From contig CAMWRO010000001.1 in NCBI GenBank assembly GCA_947176615.1, positions 1 to 33,663 of the forward strand: DNA of 33,663 nucleotides, read 5' to 3'. Position numbers and translations under genes: made by a program. This DNA comes from an uncultured Porphyromonadaceae bacterium. GTDB lineage: Bacteria; Bacteroidota; Bacteroidia; Bacteroidales; Muribaculaceae. A model generated the notes under the pieces. That model was given only the letters and a program-made list of their open reading frames with translations, searched no databases and was not told the origin of the DNA. Below are positions 16,527 through 25,364 of the stretch, one piece after another. Position 1 is the first letter of the stretch. Every line of letters begins with the position of its first letter.

Positions 16527-17771
16527 ATGTTCAGGATAAATGACAATTTTACGCTTCTTGCAGGCAACTACCTTTTCAGCGAGGTGGGACGCAGGATTGC
16601 CGCATTTCAGGCATCACATCCCGATGCCGAGCTTATCCGCATGGGAATCGGCGATGTCACCCGTCCCCTCTGTCCGGCGGCTATCGAGGCGTTGCACCGC
16701 GCGGTGGATGACGAGGCCGATACCTCTACGTTTCATGGCTACGGGCCTGAACAGGGGTATGGGTTTCTGCGTGATAAAATAGCCGAGATTGATTACCGCA
16801 GCCGAGGCATCGATGTCGCCCCCGACGAGATTTTCATCAGCGACGGGGCCAAGAGCGATACCGGCAACATAGGCGATATTCTCTCGGTGGCCAACCGCGT
16901 GGCGGTGACTGATCCGGTTTACCCTGTCTATGTCGACACCAATGTCATGGCGGGTCGCGCGGGACTACCCGGCGGCGACGGCGGCTGGAGCAATATAGAG
17001 CTGCTGCCCTGCACGGCTGAAAACGGCTTTGTGCCGGAGCTGCCCGAGACCTCGCCTGACATCATCTATCTGTGTTACCCCAACAATCCCACCGGGACCG
17101 CGCTCACCCGCGACGAGTTGAAAGTGTGGGTTGACTATTGCCTCGCCCACGGGGCGTTGCTGCTCTTTGACTCGGCCTATGAGGCTTATATCACCGAGGA
17201 TGACGTTCCGCGCTCGATTTATGAAATCGACGGTGCGAGGGAATGTGCCATCGAGTTCCGCAGTTTTTCCAAGACGGCGGGATTCACCGGGATAAGGCTG
17301 GGATATACCGTTGTGCCGCGATGCCTGAAAGGTGTCGACAGCCGAGGAGAGCGTGTCGCGCTCAACCCGCTGTGGAACCGCCGCCAGTCGACCAAGTTCA
17401 ACGGGGCGAGCTATCTGAGCCAGCGTGCGGCCGAGGCGCTATACACTCCCGAAGGGCGCAGGCAGGTTGCGGAAACCGTGGGTTACTATATGGAAAATGC
17501 CGCGATAATGCGTGCCGGCCTTGCCGAGGCCGGTCTGCAGGCCGTCGGCGGCGTTAATTCGCCCTATCTATGGGTTAAAACTCCCGACGGCATGACTTCG
17601 TGGGAGTTTTTTGACCTGTTGCTCGAAAAGTACAATATCGCCGGAACACCGGGAAGCGGGTTTGGCAAGGCCGGTGAGGGTTATTTCCGCCTGACCGCGT
17701 TCAATACTCTCGAAAACACCCGCGCTGCAATGGCCCGGCTGTCATCACGTCCGTTCACTAATAAAAAATAA
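16527..17771 (+). CDS. dapL: DapL, LL-diaminopimelate aminotransferase
   Basis: PLP enzyme that turns tetrahydrodipicolinate directly into LL-diaminopimelate with glutamate as amino donor, bypassing acylated intermediates. 414 residues. The N-terminal NDNFTLLAGNYLFSEV is typical of DapL, and the PLP lysine is K249 in SFSKTAGFTG. The ATG at 16527 is preferred to an in-frame TTG at 16515 because it matches the family start and avoids overlap with dapF. The four-base gap after dapF suggests translational coupling; no strong ribosome site is visible. Confidence 0.95.
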   Translation: MFRINDNFTLLAGNYLFSEVGRRIAAFQASHPDAELIRMGIGDVTRPLCPAAIEALHRAVDDEADTSTFHGYGPEQGYGFLRDKIAEIDYRSRGIDVAPDEIFISDGAKSDTGNIGDILSVANRVAVTDPVYPVYVDTNVMAGRAGLPGGDGGWSNIELLPCTAENGFVPELPETSPDIIYLCYPNNPTGTALTRDELKVWVDYCLAHGALLLFDSAYEAYITEDDVPRSIYEIDGARECAIEFRSFSKTAGFTGIRLGYTVVPRCLKGVDSRGERVALNPLWNRRQSTKFNGASYLSQRAAEALYTPEGRRQVAETVGYYMENAAIMRAGLAEAGLQAVGGVNSPYLWVKTPDGMTSWEFFDLLLEKYNIAGTPGSGFGKAGEGYFRLTAFNTLENTRAAMARLSSRPFTNKK

Positions 17772-17807
17772 TAGACCTATTCACTAATTATTATCACTTT
17801 AAAGATT

Positions 17808-19997
17808 ATGTCAATGTTAAGATTCAAGGTCGTCGAGGAGGCATCCAACCGCAAGGCGGTGCCGGTTGCCCTTCCCTCAGAAAGACCCGAGGAGTACTAT
17901 GGCAAGTATGTGTTCAACCGCAACAAGATGTTTGAATATCTTCCGCGTGACACCTACGAGGCCCTTATCAACGCGATTGACAACAAGGAGCCTCTCTCCC
18001 GCGAGGTTGCCGATAGCGTCGCCGAAGGGATGAAACGCTGGGCAATCGATAATGGAGCCCGCCACTACACCCACTGGTTCCAGCCCCTGACCGAGACCAC
18101 CGCCGAGAAACATGACGCATTCATCGAGCATGACGGCAAAGGCGGGGTTGTCGAGACTTTCTCAGGCAAGCTGCTCGTTCAGCAGGAACCTGACGCATCG
18201 AGCTTCCCCAACGGCGGTATCCGCAACACCTTCGAGGCCCGCGGCTACTCGGCGTGGGACATCTCGTCGCCCGCGTTCATCATGGACAATACCCTGTGTA
18301 TCCCGACAATCTTCATCTCCTATACCGGCGAGTCGCTTGACTACAAGACCCCGCTGCTGCGCGCCCTGACAGCTGTCGACAAGGCAGGGACAGCAGTGGC
18401 ACGCTACTTTGACCCCAAAGTCAAGCATGTCATATCCAACCTCGGATGGGAGCAGGAATACTTTCTGGTCGACGAGGCTCTCTACAACGCGCGTCCCGAC
18501 CTCGCCATGACCGGCCGCACGCTGATGGGCCACGAGTCGGCAAAGAACCAGCAGCTTGAAGACCACTATTTCGGCGCGATTCCCTCGCGTGTCGAGGCTT
18601 TCATGCTCGACCTCGAAATCGAGTGTCACAAGCTCGGCATTCCCGCCAAGACACGCCACAACGAGGTTGCCCCCAACCAGTTTGAGCTCGCCCCCATCTT
18701 TGAGGAGACCAACCTTGCCAACGACCACAACATGCTGCTCATGTCGGTAATGGGTGAAGTTGCGCGCCGCCATAATTTCCGCGTGCTGCTCCACGAAAAA
18801 CCGTTTGCCGGAATCAACGGCTCGGGCAAGCACAACAACTGGAGCCTCGGCACCGATACCGGCGTGCTGCTCTTTGCCCCGGGCAAGACTCCCAAGGACA
18901 ACCTCCAGTTCATCACATTTGTCGCCAACGTCATGGCCGCCGTGCATCGCCACAACGCGCTGCTGAAGGCTTCGATTATGTCAGCAACCAACGGCCACCG
19001 TCTCGGTGCCAACGAGGCACCCCCGGCCATCATCTCGATTTTCACCGGCAGCCATCTCGCCGAAATTCTTGAAAAAATCGAGAAATCTGACAAGGACGAG
19101 CTTATCGCTATGGCCGGGAAAGAGGAACTGCACCTCGGTGTGTCACAGATTCCCGAAATCCTCATGGACAGCACCGACCGCAACCGCACATCGCCCTTCG
19201 CTTTCACCGGCAACCGCTTCGAGTTCCGCGCCGTAGGGTCGAGTGCCAATTGCGGCTCGGCCATGATTGCGCTTAACGCCGCTATGGCCGAACAGCTTGC
19301 CGAGTTCAAGGAGAAAGTTGACGTCCGTCTCGAAAAAGGCGAAGACCTCCATCACGCCCTTCTTGCCGAAATCAAGGCTCTGCTCCAGAAGTCGAGCGCA
19401 ATCCACTTTGACGGCAACGGTTACAGCGACGAATGGAAAGAGGAAGCCGCCCGCCGCGGCCTTGACTGCGAGACCAATGTTCCCCGCATCTTTGACGCAT
19501 ACCTTCGTCCCGAAACCATCGAGATGTTTGGCAAGACCGGAGTCATGACCCCCGTCGAGCTTGCCGCCCGCAACGAGGTGAAGTGGGAGATGTATACCAA
19601 GAAGATTCAGATTGAGGCGCGCGTGCTCGGCGACCTTGCCATCAACCACATCGTGCCTGTCGCCACCCGCTATCTGTCGATTCTGCTTGACAACATGGTC
19701 AAGATCCGCACCCTTTTCCCCGGCAACAAGGGTATCGAGCTGTCGGCTCAGGACTCGGCTACCGTTGAGAAAATCATGCACCACACCGCCACCATCCGCG
19801 AGGAGGTCGACAAGATGGTAGATGCCCGCAAGGCAGCCAACCGCATCGAAAACGAGCGTGAGAAAGCGATTGCCTATTCCGAGACTGTCGCTCCCTGCCT
19901 CGACCGTGTGCGCTACCACATCGACAAGCTCGAACTGATGGTCGACAACGAAATGTGGCCACTTCCCAAGTATCGCGAACTGTTGTTTATACGCTAA
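17808..19997 (+). CDS. glnN: Glutamine synthetase type III (GSIII, GlnN)
   Basis: ATP-dependent synthesis of glutamine from glutamate and ammonia. The 729 residues equal the length known for Bacteroides GSIII, much longer than type I enzymes. Catalytic-core motifs include NEVAPNQFELAPIF (about 285-298) and NGSGKHNNWSLGT (about 338), plus FRAVGSSANCGSAM. It follows dapL after 36 bases with no visible promoter or terminator, so it may be read from the dapF promoter. A long hairpin begins directly after its stop codon. The family call is very firm. Confidence 0.96.
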   Translation: MSMLRFKVVEEASNRKAVPVALPSERPEEYYGKYVFNRNKMFEYLPRDTYEALINAIDNKEPLSREVADSVAEGMKRWAIDNGARHYTHWFQPLTETTAEKHDAFIEHDGKGGVVETFSGKLLVQQEPDASSFPNGGIRNTFEARGYSAWDISSPAFIMDNTLCIPTIFISYTGESLDYKTPLLRALTAVDKAGTAVARYFDPKVKHVISNLGWEQEYFLVDEALYNARPDLAMTGRTLMGHESAKNQQLEDHYFGAIPSRVEAFMLDLEIECHKLGIPAKTRHNEVAPNQFELAPIFEETNLANDHNMLLMSVMGEVARRHNFRVLLHEKPFAGINGSGKHNNWSLGTDTGVLLFAPGKTPKDNLQFITFVANVMAAVHRHNALLKASIMSATNGHRLGANEAPPAIISIFTGSHLAEILEKIEKSDKDELIAMAGKEELHLGVSQIPEILMDSTDRNRTSPFAFTGNRFEFRAVGSSANCGSAMIALNAAMAEQLAEFKEKVDVRLEKGEDLHHALLAEIKALLQKSSAIHFDGNGYSDEWKEEAARRGLDCETNVPRIFDAYLRPETIEMFGKTGVMTPVELAARNEVKWEMYTKKIQIEARVLGDLAINHIVPVATRYLSILLDNMVKIRTLFPGNKGIELSAQDSATVEKIMHHTATIREEVDKMVDARKAANRIENEREKAIAYSETVAPCLDRVRYHIDKLELMVDNEMWPLPKYRELLFIR

Positions 19998-20074
19998 GTT
20001 TAGAGGGAGGTCTGAGGTTTAGGTAATAGCGAATTAAACACTTTAACCCCAAACCTCAGACCTCCCTCCTAAAC
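19998..20074 (+). repeat. Long inverted repeat directly after the glnN stop codon
   Basis: 19998-20020 pairs with 20051-20074, 23 bp with one bulged base, around a 30-base loop. The left arm begins at the base after TAA. No T tract follows, and the next gene starts at 20091, so it may be an mRNA stabiliser, partial attenuator or processing site rather than a full terminator. Confidence 0.7.
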
Positions 20075-20090
20075 CTTAAACCATTCCATT

Positions 20091-21980
20091 ATGGAACCGC
20101 TGAAACATGAGTGCGGCGTGGCGATGATCAGGTTGCTCAAGCCGCTCGAATATTATAAGAAAAAATACGGAACATACCTTTACGGCATCAACAAGCTCTA
20201 CCTGCTGATGGAAAAACAGCACAACCGCGGGCAGGAGGGTGCCGGAATCGGGGTTGTGAAAAAGCATGCCGAGCCGGGACAGGAATATGTGTTCCGCGAA
20301 AGGGCCCTCGGGTCGAGTGCGATTCAGGAGATATTTGACAATGTGCGCCGCAGCGTCTCGCAGGCCGACATTGACAGCCATGATGCCGAATGGATTGAAA
20401 GCGAGGCGCCGTTTCTCGGTGAAATCTACATGGGGCATCTGCGCTATTCCACCACGGGAAAGAGCGGAATCTCCTATGTCCATCCATTTCTGCGCCGCAA
20501 CAACTGGCGGTCGCGCAACCTGCTGATGTGTGGCAACTTCAACATGACCAATGTCGACGATGTTTTCAAGTCGATTGTCGCCCGCGGTCAGCATCCGCGC
20601 CTTTACAGCGACACGATTGTGCTGCTTGAGCAGCTTGGCGACGCGCTCGACAAGGAGAACCACCGCGTCTACCGCAAGTATCGTGACACGCTCGTCGACC
20701 CGCAGCTGGGCCTCGCCATCGAGGAAAACATCGACCTTAGAAACGTGCTTGAGGCGGCCGCTCCGACGTGGGACGGCGGATTTGTAATCTGCGCCGCCAC
20801 CGGCTCGGGTGACATGATGGCTCTGCGTGACAGCAAGGGCATCCGTCCCGCGTTCTACTATTATGACGACGAGATTGTCGTCGTGGCATCGGAACGCCCT
20901 GTGATTCAGACCACCTTGAATGTCCCCCGTGCGGCAGTCAGGGAGCTGACACCCGGCAGCGCGATTATTGTCACCAAGCAGGGCGAAATCACCGTCACCG
21001 ACATTTTGGGCGAAAAGGAAAATCAGCGATGCTCGTTTGAGCGCATCTATTTCTCCCGAGGCAGCGATGCCGACATTTACCGCGAGCGCAAGCAATTGGG
21101 CCGCAACATTGTTCCCGCCGTGATGAAAAGCATCGGCAATGACCTTGCCCACAGCGTTTTCTCCTTTATCCCCAACACGGCCGAGGTGGCTTTTATCGGC
21201 ATGGTGACCGAGCTTGAAAAGCAGATGAACCACATCAAGCAGGAGGAAATCCTTGCCGCGAGCAGTGACGGGACTCTTTCGCCGCAGAGACTCGACGAAA
21301 TCATGAGCCGGAACCTGCGGGTGGAGAAAGTCGCCATAAAGGATATCAAACTGCGCACGTTCATCGCCGAAGGAGAGTCGCGCAACGACCTCGCCGCCCA
21401 CGTCTATGACGTGACCTACGGCATTATCGAGAACTACAAGGACAACATCGTGGTCATCGACGACTCCATTGTGCGCGGCACCACGCTCAAGCAGTCGATT
21501 CTCAAGATGCTTGACCGCCTCCATCCGCGCAAGATTGTCGTGGTATCCTCGTCGCCGCAAGTGCGTTACCCCGACTACTACGGCATCGACATGTCGCGCA
21601 TGGGCGAATTTGTAGCCTTCCGCGCCGCCGTGGAGCTGCTGAAAGACACAGGCCGCGCCGATATTCTCGACGAGACCTATCGCCGCTGCAAAGCTCAGGA
21701 AGGATTGCCCGACAGCGAGATTGAAAACTGTGTCAAGGCTATTTACGAGCCGTTTACCCCCGAGGAGGTGTCGGCAAAGATTGTGGAGATGCTTACCCGC
21801 GACGGCGACATCAACGCCGAGGTCGACATCATCTATCAGTCGCTCGACGGCCTCCATCAGGCCGTCCCCACCTGCCCCGGCGACTGGTATTTCTCGGGCG
21901 ACTACCCGACCCCCGGAGGCACCCGCCTCGTCAACCGCGCCTACGTCAACTACTACGAAGGCCACCCCGACGCCCGATAG
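20091..21980 (+). CDS. purF: Amidophosphoribosyltransferase, long Bacteroidetes form
   Basis: Likely catalyses the first purine step (PRPP plus glutamine to phosphoribosylamine). 629 residues. The N-terminal class II amidotransferase domain (about 8-330) has the probable nucleophile C8 in KHECGVAM after a 7-residue leader, plus RGQEGAG and GHLRYSTTG. The PRTase domain holds CSFERIYFSRGSD and the PRPP loop VVIDDSIVRGTT (454-465). It is about 150 residues longer than the standard enzyme, with extra sequence between the two domains and a C-terminal extension. Bacteroidetes often encode such a long form; whether a standard purF also exists cannot be seen here, so the true reaction is likely but not certain. 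It probably shares a message with glnN, across the hairpin between them. Confidence 0.87.
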   Translation: MEPLKHECGVAMIRLLKPLEYYKKKYGTYLYGINKLYLLMEKQHNRGQEGAGIGVVKKHAEPGQEYVFRERALGSSAIQEIFDNVRRSVSQADIDSHDAEWIESEAPFLGEIYMGHLRYSTTGKSGISYVHPFLRRNNWRSRNLLMCGNFNMTNVDDVFKSIVARGQHPRLYSDTIVLLEQLGDALDKENHRVYRKYRDTLVDPQLGLAIEENIDLRNVLEAAAPTWDGGFVICAATGSGDMMALRDSKGIRPAFYYYDDEIVVVASERPVIQTTLNVPRAAVRELTPGSAIIVTKQGEITVTDILGEKENQRCSFERIYFSRGSDADIYRERKQLGRNIVPAVMKSIGNDLAHSVFSFIPNTAEVAFIGMVTELEKQMNHIKQEEILAASSDGTLSPQRLDEIMSRNLRVEKVAIKDIKLRTFIAEGESRNDLAAHVYDVTYGIIENYKDNIVVIDDSIVRGTTLKQSILKMLDRLHPRKIVVVSSSPQVRYPDYYGIDMSRMGEFVAFRAAVELLKDTGRADILDETYRRCKAQEGLPDSEIENCVKAIYEPFTPEEVSAKIVEMLTRDGDINAEVDIIYQSLDGLHQAVPTCPGDWYFSGDYPTPGGTRLVNRAYVNYYEGHPDAR

Positions 21981-22000
21981 TACCCGTTTCACAAAAGTCT

Positions 22001-22056
22001 ATAATTAAACGCGCCCCCGGCATTTGCGATATAATGCCGGGGGCGCGTTTAATTAT
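22001..22056. terminator. Bidirectional terminator between convergent purF and GNAT gene
   Basis: 22001-22024 pairs perfectly with 22033-22056 (core GCGCCCCCGGCATT), 24 bp, extendable by one T-A pair next to the loop. The AT-rich ends give short T runs on both strands. It sits 20 bases after one stop and 9 before the other, as expected for a shared terminator. Confidence 0.85.
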
Positions 22057-22064
22057 TTAGAGCA

Positions 22065-22631
22065 TTATAATATACGGTACATACGTCTTGTAAGTGAATA
22101 AAAATCTCTGTCAGTTTGAAAAGAAAAGCCGTTGGCGAGGTAAAATTTGGTTGTACGAGGATTGTTTAACGAGTCAATAGTAATAAATTGACAACCAGCC
22201 TGTCTGTATTTGGAAAAAGTATCAGCAACAAGGTCTACGATTGCCATGCCGATACCGTGATTTTGGTAGGCGGTAGCAACTCCAAGATGGCCTATATTAA
22301 TGGCCGGATAGGATGTTTGTCGGTTGAAAAAATCGACAGTGTCCGTTCCTACTTCATATCTGAGACCTTCAATAAAATCAGATTTCTCTGTTTCCCCGCC
22401 AATCATGAGGGCATCGTTCATTAGAGTAAAGGCACTTGCAATTTCTCCATTGTTTAAGACGGCACAAAAAGCTGCAAGGTAATGTCTATTTACGCATTCT
22501 CGTACCTCGTATCTAAAGAAATCGTCAAGACTTTTAACCCCGCAGGAAAAGGCAGACATACTCTCGTAGTCTGCATCATTCATAATCCGTATTTGGAAAT
22601 CAATATCCAAGCAGCGGGTTCTTTCCGCCAC
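22065..22631 (-). CDS. GNAT family N-acetyltransferase, TacT-like
   Basis: Acetyl-CoA dependent acetyltransferase. SFSCG followed by SLDDFFR near the N terminus resembles the opening of TacT-type toxins, which acetylate aminoacyl-tRNA. The acetyl-CoA loop is YQNHGIGMAI (Q/R-x-x-G-x-G). 188 residues from 22631, overlapping the upstream 65-residue frame by 32 bases; an internal ATG at 22583 would avoid the overlap but cut into the first beta strand. The partner, AT-richer base use and promoter position suggest a two-gene toxin-antitoxin operon, but the upstream protein does not look like the usual ribbon-helix-helix (DUF1778) antitoxin. It could equally be an ordinary acetyltransferase. Confidence 0.8.
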   Translation of the reverse strand: MAERTRCLDIDFQIRIMNDADYESMSAFSCGVKSLDDFFRYEVRECVNRHYLAAFCAVLNNGEIASAFTLMNDALMIGGETEKSDFIEGLRYEVGTDTVDFFNRQTSYPAINIGHLGVATAYQNHGIGMAIVDLVADTFSKYRQAGCQFITIDSLNNPRTTKFYLANGFSFQTDRDFYSLTRRMYRIL

Positions 22632-22797
22632 AATTGGCGATTATTCGTTGAACATTCATTTTTGCACGAGCTTCCCGAGAAGCTATCACCTCCCGTTCTT
22701 TGGCGCTAAAATTTCCTCGGAGATGTTTCTCCAAGTGGCGGCGGAAACGGGTAATGTCTTCTTGGCCCATAGGAGGATTGGGAATTGAACGTATCAT
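22600..22797 (-). CDS. Small basic protein upstream of and overlapping the GNAT gene (possible antitoxin)
   Basis: 65 residues, not recognised. It is rich in Arg, Lys and Glu, with a probable helical middle (RFRRHLEKHLRG and AKEREVIASREARAKM) and a proline-rich start. No ribbon-helix-helix, HTH or membrane segment is evident. It starts about 34 bases after a good promoter and its end overlaps the GNAT start by 32 bases, so the two are one operon with coupled translation. The position is where an antitoxin would lie. That function is only inferred. Confidence 0.6.
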   Translation of the reverse strand: MIRSIPNPPMGQEDITRFRRHLEKHLRGNFSAKEREVIASREARAKMNVQRIIANCGGKNPLLGY

Positions 22798-22837
22798 AGT
22801 TGTATATTAAATAATTTCAGCCCATTACTTATTTTTG

Positions 22838-22868
22838 CAAATATAATACAATTATGTCTATACCGCAA
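22838..22868 (-). promoter_or_regulatory. Promoter of the 65-residue ORF / GNAT operon
   Basis: On the minus strand TTG (22868-22866), 20 bases, TATATTTG (22845-22838). The start near 22831 gives a 34-base leader before the ATG at 22797. It supports the small frame as a real gene. Confidence 0.65.
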
Positions 22869-22954
22869 GTTTTAATGATATTAACCCCGGGAATTAGTTA
22901 CATTATTAACATTTACAATTTTATTATAGTTCTGATTCGAGCTCATTCTGCTTT

Positions 22955-23623
22955 TCACTTGCTGAAAGTGAATGTGGTCTGGGGGAGGTTGGAGTTGGCG
23001 ACGTGGATTGTTACGCCGCGGGTGGAGGGGAGGGTCCAGACGGGGGTCATGTCCCATGATGCGTAGTAGCCTCGGTCGTGGTTGTCGGTGGGGGAGGCCA
23101 TTTCGTGGTGGATATAGAGGTCGGGATATTCGTTGCCGATGGTGGCGGGGTCGACGGTGAGGCGGAATGTGCGCGGCTCTGAGCTGTAGGCCAGACGGCA
23201 GTGGAGGTTGATATAGTTGCCGCTGCGCCACAGGCTGTAGACATAAACTTTGTCGCGGTTCCACAGGCTCATGTCATCGTTCATCTCTTGCTCGACGACA
23301 GGGCCCGAGTTGATAAACGCGGCCCCGCGCAGGGTGATATTGCCCGATGTGTAGGGGAGTCCGCTCTCGGGGATATATATAATGTATAGACGCGCTCCCT
23401 CCTTGAGGTCGTCGGATTGCAGTTCGCCTTGGGCAACGAGGTTTATGAGCGGGGAGTCGTTGACCTGCTGAAACGAAAAACGGGCATGGCCGTCGACATT
23501 GCCGTCAAATGTCACGATGTCATAGAGTGTCTTGTCGACGGGTCCGTCGACGGTGTCTTCGTTGATGCTGCACGAGGTGAGTGCGGCAAGGATGGCAACG
23601 GGTGCTAAAATGCGGTGTTTCAT
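22955..23623 (-). CDS. Small lipoprotein, possibly NigD-like
   Basis: 222 residues. The N terminus is a lipoprotein signal with lipobox LTSC (Cys near residue 18), so the mature protein is membrane anchored, probably in the outer membrane. The rest looks like all-beta sandwich sequence with short strands; it resembles NigD-like proteins of Bacteroidetes in layout, but I could not confirm the family. Its ATG overlaps the lolD stop as ATGA (23623-23620), so it is translationally coupled to an ATPase that drives lipoprotein export. The function is unknown. Confidence 0.75.
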   Translation of the reverse strand: MKHRILAPVAILAALTSCSINEDTVDGPVDKTLYDIVTFDGNVDGHARFSFQQVNDSPLINLVAQGELQSDDLKEGARLYIIYIPESGLPYTSGNITLRGAAFINSGPVVEQEMNDDMSLWNRDKVYVYSLWRSGNYINLHCRLAYSSEPRTFRLTVDPATIGNEYPDLYIHHEMASPTDNHDRGYYASWDMTPVWTLPSTRGVTIHVANSNLPQTTFTFSK

Positions 23624-24273
23624 GCGATAATCTGTCCGTCTTTCATGTGGATAATGCGGTCGCTGTCAGCAGCAAGCGACTCGTCGTGGGTAACGATGAC
23701 GAATGTCATCCCGGTGTCCTGCCTCAGCTTGAAAAAGAGGTCGTAGAGCTCTCGGCGGTTTTGGCTGTCAAGGCTTCCCGACGGCTCGTCGGCAAGTATT
23801 ACCCTCGGGTCGTTGATGAGGGCGCGGGCCACGGCGGCGCGTTGCCGCTCTCCGCCCGACAGCTGTGAGGGGCGATGGTCGAGGCGGTCGGCGAGTCCCA
23901 TGCGGGTCAGGATTTCGGCTGCGCGGGCCATTGACTCGCGGCGGCTCCGGCCGCCTATCATCGCGGGCATTGCGACATTCTCGTTGATTGTGAACTCGGG
24001 CAACAGCTGGTGGAACTGGAACACGAATCCGATGTTGCGGTTTCGGAAACGGGCGCGGCGTTCCTCTTTCATCGCCACGATGTCCTCGCCGTCGTAGGCC
24101 ACGATTCCGCTGTCAGGACGCTCAAGGGAGCCGATAATCTGCAACAGGGTGGTTTTGCCCGCCCCGCTCGGCCCAACGATAGACACAAATTCCCCGTCAC
24201 CAATCGACAGATTGATGTCGTGGAGCACTTGCAGCCGCTCGTAGCTTTTGGAAACGCTTGTGACCTGAATCAT
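23620..24273 (-). CDS. lolD: LolD-like ABC transporter ATPase
   Basis: ATP-binding subunit of the LolCDE/MacB class, which releases lipoproteins from the inner membrane. 217 residues. Walker A is GPSGAGKTT, the signature is LSGGERQR, and Walker B is VILADEPSGSLDS, the typical LolD form. No LolC/LolE permease gene is adjacent, so the partner is elsewhere. It is downstream of pfkA past a hairpin, with no clear promoter of its own, and overlaps the next gene by 4 bases. The specific LolD role rests on family resemblance. Confidence 0.85.
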   Translation of the reverse strand: MIQVTSVSKSYERLQVLHDINLSIGDGEFVSIVGPSGAGKTTLLQIIGSLERPDSGIVAYDGEDIVAMKEERRARFRNRNIGFVFQFHQLLPEFTINENVAMPAMIGGRSRRESMARAAEILTRMGLADRLDHRPSQLSGGERQRAAVARALINDPRVILADEPSGSLDSQNRRELYDLFFKLRQDTGMTFVIVTHDESLAADSDRIIHMKDGQIIA

Positions 24274-24291
24274 CGCATTATTGAAGTTGGA

Positions 24292-24332
24292 AAAGTTGAA
24301 AAAGCCAACAGACTGTTGACTTTTTCAACTTT
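24292..24332 (-). terminator. Hairpin between pfkA and lolD
   Basis: AAAGTTGAAAAAG (24292-24304) pairs with CTTTTTCAACTTT (24320-24332), and CAACA/TGTTG extends the stem inside across one mismatch. On the minus strand the inner stem is followed by CTTTTTCAAC, which can act as a terminator for pfkA. The left side is a short GTTGAAAA-type tandem repeat. Confidence 0.65.
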
Positions 24333-24342
24333 ATGTGGATTT

Positions 24343-25323
24343 TTAAATCGACAGACGGCGCAGGGTGTCGAGAAGCTCGCGGTTGATGGGTTTGTCGTTC
24401 TTGATGGCCTTGGAGAAGGGGACATAGACAATCTCATCGTTGCGGATACCGATCATTACGTTGCGCTGGTCTTCAAGAAGCGCGTCGATTGCAGCCGCGC
24501 CCATGCGCGATGCAAGGATGCGGTCGTGGGCTGTCGGGGAGCCGCCTCGCTGGAGGTGTCCGAGGATGGAGACGCGCACGTCATAGCCGGGATACTCGTT
24601 CTTGACACGCTCGGCAAGCGCCATCGCGCCGCCGGTGACGGGACTCTCGGCCACGAGCACTATCGACGAGTTCTTGCTCTTGCGGAAACCGTTTTCGATA
24701 AGTTCGGCAAGCTGGTCGACCTCGGTTGAAATCTCGGGGATGATGGCCGCCTCGGCACCCGACGCAATCGCGCCGTTGAGCGCGAGGAATCCGGCGTCGC
24801 GCCCCATTACCTCGATGAAGAAAAGACGCTCGTGGCTCGTGGCGGTGTCACGGATTTTGTCGACACATTCCATGATTGTGTTGAGGGCGGTGTCATAGCC
24901 GATAGTGGTGTCGGTGCCGTAGAGGTCGTTGTCGATTGTGCCGGGAAGGCCGATGATGGGGAAGTTGAACTCGTTGGCAAAGATGCGGGCGCCGGTCAGC
25001 GAGCCGTCACCGCCGATGACCACGAGGGCGTCGATTTCATGGCGGCGCATGTTGTCATAGGCGAGCTGACGGCCTTCGGGGGTGGTGAACTCCTTGCAGC
25101 GGGCCGTTTTCAGGATGGTGCCTCCGGCCTGAATGATGTTGGAAACATTCTGAGTCTTGAACTCGACGATTTCGTCGGTAATCAGACCGCGGTAACCGCG
25201 GTAGATACCCTTGACTTTCAGTCCGCCGAAGATAGCCGAGCGGGTAACCGAGCGGATTGCGGCGTTCATGCCCGGGGCGTCACCTCCCGAGGTGAGAATG
25301 CCCACGCATTTTATCTGTGCCAT
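24343..25323 (-). CDS. pfkA: PfkA, ATP-dependent 6-phosphofructokinase
   Basis: Phosphorylates fructose 6-phosphate in glycolysis. 326 residues, full length. Motifs: GILTSGGDAPGMNAAIR, VIGGDGSLTGA and GTIDNDLYGTDTTIGYDT. The GGDGS sequence with Gly at the second discriminating position points to ATP rather than pyrophosphate as donor. FFIEVMGRDAGFLA and LGHLQRGGSPTAHDR complete the active site. A perfect promoter lies upstream. Confidence 0.96.
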   Translation of the reverse strand: MAQIKCVGILTSGGDAPGMNAAIRSVTRSAIFGGLKVKGIYRGYRGLITDEIVEFKTQNVSNIIQAGGTILKTARCKEFTTPEGRQLAYDNMRRHEIDALVVIGGDGSLTGARIFANEFNFPIIGLPGTIDNDLYGTDTTIGYDTALNTIMECVDKIRDTATSHERLFFIEVMGRDAGFLALNGAIASGAEAAIIPEISTEVDQLAELIENGFRKSKNSSIVLVAESPVTGGAMALAERVKNEYPGYDVRVSILGHLQRGGSPTAHDRILASRMGAAAIDALLEDQRNVMIGIRNDEIVYVPFSKAIKNDKPINRELLDTLRRLSI

Positions 25324-25364
25324 AGATTATAATCTGTATTTTTAAATCACATCAATAAGTATCG

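Noticed and set aside
20076..21992. A 638-codon open frame antisense to the whole purF gene
   Set aside because: Its protein has no recognisable motifs, it mirrors purF codon phase in GC-rich DNA, and purF has clear active-site motifs.
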